64,000 bases of DNA from assembly GCA_944323935.1 (NCBI GenBank), contig CALUUJ010000002.1:109707-173706 (forward strand), in the 5' to 3' direction. The notes under the pieces were generated by a model, which did not search any database, was not told where the DNA came from, and saw only the letters and a program-made list of their open reading frames with translations. Below, piece after piece: positions 63,957-64,000 of the stretch (position 1 is the stretch's first letter; every line of letters starts with the position of its first letter). Source of the stretch: Candidatus Gastranaerophilales bacterium (GTDB lineage Bacteria > Cyanobacteriota > Vampirovibrionia > Gastranaerophilales > Gastranaerophilaceae). Made by a program: the position numbers and the translations under genes.

Positions 63957-64000
63957 ATGTCTGTTGTTGAACCAATAAGAAACAAAATGGTAATTAAAAA
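63957..64000 (+). CDS. Start of a probable tyrosine recombinase, cut by window edge
   Basis: Only about 14 codons are visible (MSVVEPIRNKMVIKK). AAAGGAGC lies at the right distance. Many tyrosine recombinases of low-GC bacteria open with MxxVEPIRDxxxIxxIKxYL, and this fits, but the evidence is short. If right, a mobile element begins here next to the glycan locus. Confidence 0.5.
   Translation, partial: MSVVEPIRNKMVIK

Overview
The window is about 30% GC with dense genes on both strands, mostly short intergenic gaps, many 1-4 nt stop/start overlaps, the standard bacterial code, and all three stop codons in use. KDO genes (kdsD-kdsC), galactofuranose and CDP-sugar genes point to a cell with an LPS-like envelope. 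The low GC, trmFO, type III pantothenate kinase, short secreted proteins with a RLNRLE-type motif, and a protein with an N-terminal VSFKGN box fit a gut Melainabacteria/Vampirovibrionia (Gastranaerophilales) genome. That placement is an inference, not a measurement.

Region by region. 1-4.8 kb (minus): partial dprA, a small unknown gene, an M49-like metallopeptidase and a membrane protein. 4.9-10.4 kb: kdsD-kdsC, then coaX on the minus strand, then a plus operon of a SemiSWEET-like protein, an NTF2-like secreted protein, lspA, an RluA-family synthase and a LapA-like protein. 10.5-16.4 kb: rpsL-rpsG ended by a terminator, a secreted Pro-rich protein, yajQ, an ftsB-like gene, a 51-aa gene, a hydrolase, groES-groEL and a nested inverted-repeat element. 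16.4-26.2 kb: an unknown protein, a frameshifted DNA glycosylase, two overlapping MDR dehydrogenases, trmD-rimM with a zinc-ribbon/low-complexity protein containing an internal duplication, rlmN, rpsF-ssb-rpsR and two secreted proteins. 26.3-34 kb: a three-domain MFS-acyltransferase-ligase, a TPR protein that may start at AUU, a secreted protein, a cysteine-cluster protein and trmFO. 34-44.7 kb: a CpaE-like ATPase with a possible degenerate CpaF-like partner, a two-component system, a UvrD-type helicase, ilvA, a DUF2207 protein, and marR facing a structured leader ahead of a DUF486 transporter. 44.7-52.4 kb: an NTPase-TPR protein, rsmG, bioA-bioD, a coiled-coil protein and a cupin protein. 52.5-63.9 kb: a surface-polysaccharide locus with three GT2 enzymes, glf, a CDP-hexose pathway, an FAD enzyme and a 910-aa DUF4422-GT8-GT29-like fusion. 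The right edge holds the first codons of a probable tyrosine recombinase.

How the genes work together: kdsD/kdsC supply KDO. The 52.5-63.9 kb block makes UDP-Galf and a CDP-6-deoxy sugar and carries transferases to use them, which suggests an O-antigen or capsule-like glycan. The strongest novelty candidates are the 910-aa triple glycosyltransferase with all four sialylmotif-like boxes, the CpaE-like/degenerate CpaF-like pair, the marR palindrome plus terminator leader, the duplicated RNA-associated protein beside rimM-trmD, the possible AUU start, and a recurring leaderless-promoter geometry. I saw no CRISPR array, tRNA, rRNA or complete insertion sequence. No gene-free stretch exceeds about 300 bases.
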